Program-made: the position numbers and the translations under genes
Shown: positions 18,688-23,844 of the stretch, piece after piece
How positions within the stretch are numbered: the stretch's first letter is position 1
Layout: each line of letters begins with the position of its first letter
Notes under the pieces: generated by a model
The model's database searches: none
What the model was told of the DNA's origin: nothing
The model's input: only the letters and a program-made list of their open reading frames with translations
Source of the DNA: Apostichopus leukothele
Taxonomy: Eukaryota; Echinodermata; Holothuroidea; Aspidochirotida; Stichopodidae
DNA: 23,844 bases
Direction: 5' to 3'
Assembly (NCBI GenBank): GCA_010014835.2
Contig: JAAAKB020028490.1
Coordinates: forward strand, 1 to 23,844

Positions 18688-20115
18688 CCAATCAAAGAAA
18701 GGAATAACACCAGCCTCCCCGCCAGGAGGCAGTCTAGAGCATTAATTGCTCAAGGCTCAGTGATCCAACAATGACAGATGGAAAGAAAAAGTCAAAGTCA
18801 AGCTAACACGAAAACATTCAAATAATGAATTGATACATTGTGTGAAATATTAGTATATTAGTGAAATTTAGTAATCTGTAACTTCACAGACAATCAACTC
18901 AGTATTGAATTAATTATCATAGACACCACTACATAACCACAACCTTAGAAAATACCCGAGTTTTTTATCCAATACAACTTATTTCCCTTTCTAGAAGCAC
19001 ACACCTACATCCAACTCCACCCCTACAAGACTATGCATCGCTTGGTTTGATTACGCAGTGGAATACAAACAAAGAATAGGTGAATCACCAATCAATTAGG
19101 TTCTGAATGGCTCGGTTATAAAATCAGTAAATAACTTGTAATTCTAAAGGTCACTTGTTAAAATCTCATTCATTCTAATCCCTTTTTTCCCTTTATAAAC
19201 TTTGTTTTTGACCTAGACAAAACTATTTTTTTTTTCACTTTATGGATCATTAATTTCCATAATGGAAGTCAATGATGAAGACACCAACATGCTAGGTATC
19301 AGCTACCTAGAGTATAACATCCTCAGCCACAGCAGTCAGACCCAAAGCTTGGAACTTGTTTGACAATACATTGCAGGAGCAGGCTCGTGGAACCTTTTAT
19401 CATTTCTCCATTCCAGTTGATGATCTGGTATCTGCAATGCAATTTACATGGGCCATTTACAAATAACTAAACATCTAATATACATCATGGTAAAAACTGC
19501 AGTAATACTAAACGAGGATAAAGTAGGTCAAAATTTATCAAGTCTTGTGTGAAGAGAGCTAGATGAGAAAAGAATCATGATAGCTCTCTAATGTGATTTC
19601 CTTTTCAGGCATTCAGCTGTAGTAGCAAGCTTTTAGTTACAATAGCCACAGCGAGAGAGACTATTTTTACATCAGTTCCATACATTGATCAGCATCTTGA
19701 CTTTATGTTTAGTCTTACTTAACCGGTTTACGGATTGGTGGGTACAGATATTGTATACAAACTCTATCGTGTCATCAAAGGATATAGTGTACACTGTACA
19801 GAGCAAAAAAAGCAAAACTAAATCTGAAACAGATTAGTTCGTTTAAAGCAACTGCATGAGATGATTATGATATGTAAATTGATGCTAACCAAGGCACAAG
19901 TCCCATAAATCGACATCTCTTACCTGGTTAGGGTACAAACCAGCTATAAACTAAGCCTGTCTAAAACAAATTACGTACACTTCACCATGTATGGTACATT
20001 CTCCTAAACCAGTTACAACCGTCCTTCTACAAGGTCCAACCTCTGAACTACCACGCACCTTCTAAAGAAAACCGCCTCTCCACTCCCAAAGAAGGAAGGA
20101 CGATCAATTGGGTGA

Positions 20116-20132
20116 TAGCGCCCCCTGTGCCA
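20116..20132 (-). promoter_or_regulatory. CTCF-core-like site
   Basis: The minus strand reads TGGCACAGGGGGCGCTA. It contains AGGGGGCGC, the central part of the CTCF consensus. The left part (CCAS) does not match well. CTCF is present across bilaterians, but binding here is only inferred. Confidence 0.22.
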
Positions 20133-20449
20133 ACAGCTTTGCCAGAGAGCAATTGCCCGCAATTAGGGATATATACATAAAGTAGTATTAGGTTAGAAGG
20201 ATCAAAATAGAGATCCAGAATCTATCACTTGTGATAATGAAGCAGAGTTAGTAAAGAAGTTTTGTGATTATTTGACATGAACATGGGCGATTCCACAGCA
20301 GGAGGGTAACTCCCTATTAGCTTCAAGCAAAGGACTCGACGGACAGAATGAAGATACAGTAGTCGTCTTGTAAATCAATCTGTGCTGCGGGTGTAGAGAG
20401 TAGAGATTTGGAGAAGGGAGCATGAACCCAATTTTCTTCTAACTTACAG

Positions 20450-20533
20450 GAGTACTTAACACTCCATCATTATAGTATTAAAAACTTAGGCAAATTGGAA
20501 GAAACCTTTCACATGTTGGAAGTACGTCTGTAA
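20450..20533 (+). CDS. Weak terminal exon candidate
   Basis: TTTTCTTCTAACTTACAG (ending 20449) is the best plus-strand acceptor of the right half. After it a frame reads EYLTLHHYSIKNLGK then LEETFHMLEVRL and stops with TAA (20531-20533). There is no recognised domain and no clear upstream partner. A good acceptor with a 27-codon open frame is expected a few times by chance in this length. Confidence 0.13.
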   Translation, partial: EYLTLHHYSIKNLGKLEETFHMLEVRL

Positions 20534-20680
20534 TAGTCAAAAACAACTTGCTGAGGGCAGTGAGACATGAGACATTTCATAACACGTTCGCAAGAACTAT
20601 GCTGATAAATGCAGAAATCATGTCAGTGGTAGAAACTGAGCCAGGAGATAAACTTCTATTCTGACCTTTATAAGGTGGTT

Positions 20681-20694
20681 GGGGGGGGGGGGGG
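20681..20694. repeat. G14 homopolymer
   Basis: Fourteen consecutive G after GGTGGTT; total G-rich block from 20675. Confidence 0.85.
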
Positions 20695-20866
20695 AAAGAT
20701 AACATTGATGCATTAACGATTAATGTACGAGACCACTGTATACACCGTAGAAGAACCCAGTGATACGTTTTGAGGACGTACGGTTTCAGACAGAATCATC
20801 TAAAATGTGGTTCAATGGCTGGAATTTCCAGAAAGTTTCTCTGTTACCACCTCGACCATATCCTCT

Positions 20867-20877
20867 CCCCCCCCCCC
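20867..20877. repeat. C11 homopolymer
   Basis: Eleven consecutive C, 172 bases after the G14 tract, so the two could pair as an inverted G/C repeat. Confidence 0.85.
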
Positions 20878-21757
20878 ACTCCGCCCCCTCTCCACAGAAG
20901 TGAAGTGTCTGACATTACTGGAGTGAGGGCTAAACCTGGAAGAAATTGACCACATGGAATATTAGAATGAGGAAATAAATTGATCTCACTTACATTTACA
21001 AAATTAGGTGAGAACAAATTACTTAAGGTTATAAATGTAGTGAAGGACAACAACACAATAACCAAAAATTGAGTAGTTTTCTAGCTCTATCTACGGTGCA
21101 ATTTAGCCATTTGTATAATATAGCAATTAACCTTTATGAGCTAAAAGTGCAGTTATATATGAGGATTAATGATGCAGATCAAAACTTATTAGGTATTGTT
21201 TATTAAGTGACTATGAGATGATATCTTTGCCTTTTGCGTTTTGTAGAAATGACATGAATATGAAAACAACATTCTGTTTACAAATATGGACTTACCCCTA
21301 TATATAACTACATGAAAGTAGTGTTTCTGTTAACAGTAAGGTGAACATAATCTACTGTTTCTCTTTATATTATATTCACATAATATACTTGGACTCCTCT
21401 CAATGCAAATAAGAGGTCTGACAATCATTTAATCACTCCTAATGAGCAGAACAGAGAAACTGCCACAGAGGTCATAGCGGTTTAAAAATCAAAGACCAAA
21501 CCTACAAGTTTTCAACCATATATTTGAGGTGCCAGGTTTTTAATTTTTAGGGTGATAGGATGGAAGCAAGTGCATACTTTTAACCACAAATGTAAGCTTG
21601 GTAACAAATGCTTTTACAAAATGGGTACCTCCACATTCACAATCCTGTATTTCAGTTCAACTTCTTGCTTAAGGAAAAGCTTGTATGATTGCATCTTACA
21701 AATTGTAATTCTCAAAGTCTGCAAACATTCTTAATCATCCTTGCATGAAATTATAAG

Positions 21758-21889
21758 CAAACTAGAAAAGAACTAAGAACTTTTTGAGCCAGTGACCAGT
21801 ATTTAATTCTAAGAGCAGAGTTTGCAACTCTGTGGTCGCTTATTTGAATCCCATCGTAGCCAAATATTTGTCCACTCTTTTCTAGTTTG
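21758..21889 (+). repeat. Decayed tRNA-like module between 14-base inverted repeats
   Basis: CAAACTAGAAAAGA (21758-21771) is exactly inverted as TCTTTTCTAGTTTG (21876-21889). Between them, about 21790-21861 resembles a tRNA. It has an A-box-like D arm ending TAAGAGC, a perfect 5-bp anticodon stem CAGAG/CTCTG around a 7-base loop TTTGCAA (anticodon position TGC, the alanine type), then GGTCGCT and a B-box relic TTTGAATCCC, then CGTAGCC. The T stem no longer pairs and the acceptor stem is lost, so it is not a working tRNA gene. It fits an old tRNA-derived SINE head or a tRNA pseudogene. The flanking inverted repeats are not usual for a SINE and may indicate a composite or MITE-like unit. Confidence 0.45.
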
Positions 21890-22595
21890 TTTACAATTTT
21901 TCAGCCGGCTGTTTTCTGCTGTTCGACTACTCTTTCTTAATCCTAGTAAAATACTGAATAAACATCATATTTCTTTATGCAAAACTGCATATTATACATC
22001 TTTCTTTGCATTTGTATAGTACCTGTCCATTTTGGCTAAGGATTATTCTGTGCAATAGTATGTAAATTATACCTTAAGTTGTTCCACTGAATTCCAAACA
22101 CTTCTCCCCCCCCCCCCCCTCCCTCCTGTTCTGGACACCATCCATTGTACTTGTTACCATACCTTCACTGCATTATATGTGTCATCATCATCCATCCATT
22201 TGTACTTCCTTGGCACACCAACTACACATTTTTAATCTATATCAGCAAATTTAAAGCAAACATGTGCATGGATTGATGTTGTTGGCAGAGGATGAAATTT
22301 AAGCAGACACTCCTTGCAGCTTTGATGTGCAAAAAAAATAGAGAGAATGTAATTGAATCCGAAGAGCTGTTGGCTACCTTGCTCTTATGTCTCATGTCGA
22401 ACGGACGGGCAGAGGAGGAGAAACTAACGATCTATCATGAAATATATGCTCTTTTCAAATTAAACTAACTGAGTTTTTGTTGGCTTTGATGAGAAGCTGT
22501 TAATGGATGGCTTATGGGGGTCATGGTTGGTGTTTGTTAATGACTATAGTTCTGAGGATGATGTAAAGGGTAATAATAGCGGTCGTCAACGTTAC
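21890..22595. other. Non-coding stretch with C14 tract
   Basis: No supported gene. C14 lies at 22106-22119, followed by TCCCTCC. A short CAT/CCAT-rich stretch is near 22181-22200. Confidence 0.55.
22106..22119. repeat. C14 homopolymer
   Basis: Fourteen consecutive C within a pyrimidine-only block. Confidence 0.85.
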
Positions 22596-22628
22596 CTGCT
22601 GTGTCTTCTCTGATGCCAGCTTTATGAC
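22596..22628 (-). CDS. Candidate 33-base microexon with strong splice sites
   Basis: On the minus strand CGCCCACTCTCCTTCAG is a near-ideal acceptor. It is followed by eleven in-frame codons, VIKLASEKTQQ, and then CAG/GTAACG, a good donor. The length is a multiple of three and the phase is 0-0, so it could be included or skipped without changing frame, as many neural or muscle microexons are. One other frame is also open (HKAGIREDTA), and the third meets a stop. No partner exons were identified with confidence to either side, and the host gene is unknown. Confidence 0.25.
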
Positions 22629-22781
22629 CTGAAGGAGAGTGGGCGTATAACAACCAAAGATTGAAAATGGCTCCGAACCAGTATAGATTTAAAAACAACA
22701 AGTTACACCTGGGAGTGAAGTACCCCATATTAACTGATTTATACATCATCATTGCTATGTTCAATAACTTAAAAGGTAGGT

Positions 22782-22805
22782 GGGTGGGTGAGGGGGGGGG
22801 GGGGG
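22782..22805 (+). other. G-quadruplex motif with G14 run
   Basis: GGGTGGGTGA followed by fourteen G. Three or more G runs with single-base spacers satisfy the standard quadruplex pattern. Confidence 0.75.
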
Positions 22806-22954
22806 AAGGAAATGAATAAATATATAAAGGACAGCAGAGTTGAATATTCTCGGCAGAAGTGCGACAAATCATATTTGATCATGGGACGTTATAATCAAAA
22901 GGTTACAAAATGTCAGTCCACTTAGTCTGAATTCAATTTACTTGGATGATAAAG

Positions 22955-22990
22955 ATAATCCTTGAGGTAATCCTTGAGATAATCCTTGAT
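22955..22990. repeat. 12-base tandem repeat, three copies
   Basis: ATAATCCTTGAG, GTAATCCTTGAG and ATAATCCTTGAT in tandem. Confidence 0.85.
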
Positions 22991-23619
22991 ATAAATTGGT
23001 GGAGATTTGGCAATAAATACACACTAGTGCACTGTAAACTCACAAAAGGTTGTTGACATTTTCACAGAGTACAAGACATCTGGATAATCAGCTAGTCCAA
23101 AGATTTGCTCTCATAAATGGCTTACATTTCCAAACATTAGTCTCTCTTCTTTTTTTTTTCACTCACGATGCTTAAAGCAGAAAGAAAAACACATATATGC
23201 CAACAATGATGAACGGAGAGTTTTTCATGATGGACAGCACTGATCTAACTGATTTCCAAGAAGGAATGTGCCAAGGAAAGATAGAGACAAGAAAGCTAGC
23301 AGCAGAACAAGGAATATCTCATTCTAAACAACAATTTCATGAAACAAATAGCGATCACCTTTTTGCATAAATAAAGTTTAATGGGTTGAGGTATTAGTCG
23401 TGGGATGACAATGCAGATTTTGCAGACTAGGGAGGCTTCAATTTCGTTCCCATTTGAGAGAAGCGAGGAGAGGATTCAGGATCTTGTTTGTCCCAGGGGA
23501 GGTTATAAAGCTGACCTCAGAAACAAAAGAGCATTAAGATTTTGAATGTACTTCTTCCTCCTCACAATGATTGTTTTACATATCAAGCATCTAGTGACAT
23601 TACTACATTGCACTCTGCG

Positions 23620-23844
23620 TTAGGCTTCCGCAGGTCTGTGATTGGGTGGAAGTGAAGAGGTCAAGTAACCAGAGATCTAAGGTCACATGATCCCGGAGCA
23701 GTCTCGCTATAATCTTAATCGCCGCCGTTGTTTGAGTCAGGATCCTCCCTGATAGGAAGGTCACGACTACAGGGTATGATCCGGCGAACTTTAACACTAT
23801 GAACTTGATCGCCTTTCAGTCTCAGACCGGCGTCGCACACTGCC
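23620..23844. promoter_or_regulatory. CpG-enriched, promoter-like right edge
   Basis: About a dozen CpGs fall in 225 bases (ATCGCCGCCG, TCCGGCG, ACCGGCGTCGC), well above the window average. Sites seen: an inverted CCAAT box (GATTGG, 23640-23645), an M-box-type E-box TCACATGA (23683-23690) and a perfect AP-1 site TGAGTCA (23733-23739). Near the end GATCGCCTTTCAG (to 23820) is acceptor-like. A 64-codon minus-strand frame (23603-23797) runs through it from a non-ATG start. The gene it may serve lies outside the window, or is the minus-strand host of the microexon at 22596. Confidence 0.35.

Larger units (their letters stand above)
18246..20449. other. Non-coding stretch with G4 tract and CTCF-like core
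   Basis: No supported gene. A C-rich tract (18663-18687) and a CTCF-core-like site (20116-20132) are listed separately. At 19922-19980 the minus strand has a fine acceptor (TTTGTTTTAG) and donor (CCAG/GTAAGA) 37 bases apart. All three frames between them contain stops, so it could only be a non-coding exon. Confidence 0.5.
20534..21756. other. Non-coding stretch with G14 and C11 tracts
   Basis: No supported gene. Homopolymers G14 (20681-20694) and C11 (20867-20877) are present. A minus-strand frame reading through the C tract gives a glycine run and is not supported. A GTAAGT donor-like string on the minus strand at 21289-21295 has no good exon. Confidence 0.55.
22629..23619. other. Non-coding stretch with G14 quadruplex tract and 12-base triplication
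   Basis: No supported gene. Simple sequence elements at 22782-22805 and 22955-22990 are listed separately. Confidence 0.5.

Noticed and set aside
19926-19962. Minus-strand exon with excellent acceptor and donor
   Set aside because: All three frames contain stops in 37 bases, so it cannot be coding; no transcript evidence for a non-coding exon.
21790-21861. Functional tRNA gene
   Set aside because: Only the anticodon arm still pairs; T stem and acceptor stem do not, so at most a relic.
22537-22872. 111-codon minus-strand open frame with a proline run
   Set aside because: The proline run is just the G14 tract read on the other strand, and the frame has no recognisable domain. Only the 33-base segment with splice sites inside it was kept.

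Overview
This window looks like animal nuclear DNA, most likely from a marine invertebrate. It is AT-rich (roughly two thirds A+T by eye). It has many A/T homopolymers, microsatellites, several minisatellites, three separate 14-base G or C tracts, and no dense coding. An echinoderm or a similar deuterostome would fit, but that is only an impression from texture. Nothing prokaryotic, viral or organellar is visible. The window starts exactly on a HindIII site, which may be a cloning boundary. No protein family could be recognised by eye.

Layout: 1-300 holds a frame open from the left edge that stops inside an AATAAA. 300-5580 is mostly featureless. It contains a perfect CRE, a diverged 96-base duplication, an acidic exon candidate (minus, 3185-3287) and a CpG cluster followed by a T-rich tract. 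5582-5950 is a minisatellite of alternating unit types carrying a series of CAGCTG E-boxes. 6400-7600 has weak exon candidates, the best on the plus strand at 7454-7592. 7600-10700 is AT-rich filler. 10711-11105 is a ten-copy array with a 41-base period that ends in a hairpin, and 11840-11940 is a 20-base array.

The most gene-like part is 12860-14860. On the minus strand, an ATG inside a full YY1-type motif (AAGATGGCGGC) opens 46 codons that run to a splice donor. On the plus strand, a two-exon model (13345-13390 joined to 14407-14663) has matching splice phase and gives 100 residues. If both are real, they are divergently transcribed with start codons 173 bases apart, which suggests a shared promoter. 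A perfect RFX-type X-box lies at 12860. The products are unknown.

From 15 kb on the window is again mostly non-coding. It has a perfect 72-base palindrome centred on (TA)n and flanked by TTA, an AT-only-like minisatellite at 18.1 kb, a G-quadruplex-type C tract at 18663 and a CTCF-core-like site at 20116. It also has a decayed tRNA-like module between 14-base inverted repeats (21758-21889) and a 33-base microexon candidate on the minus strand at 22596. The right edge (23620-23844) is CpG-enriched and promoter-like, with an inverted CCAAT box, an M-box E-box and an AP-1 site.

In AT-rich DNA of this length, dozens of open frames of 60-70 codons and one or so of 140 codons are expected by chance. 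All gene models here therefore rest on splice signals, start context and CpG content, and are given low confidence.
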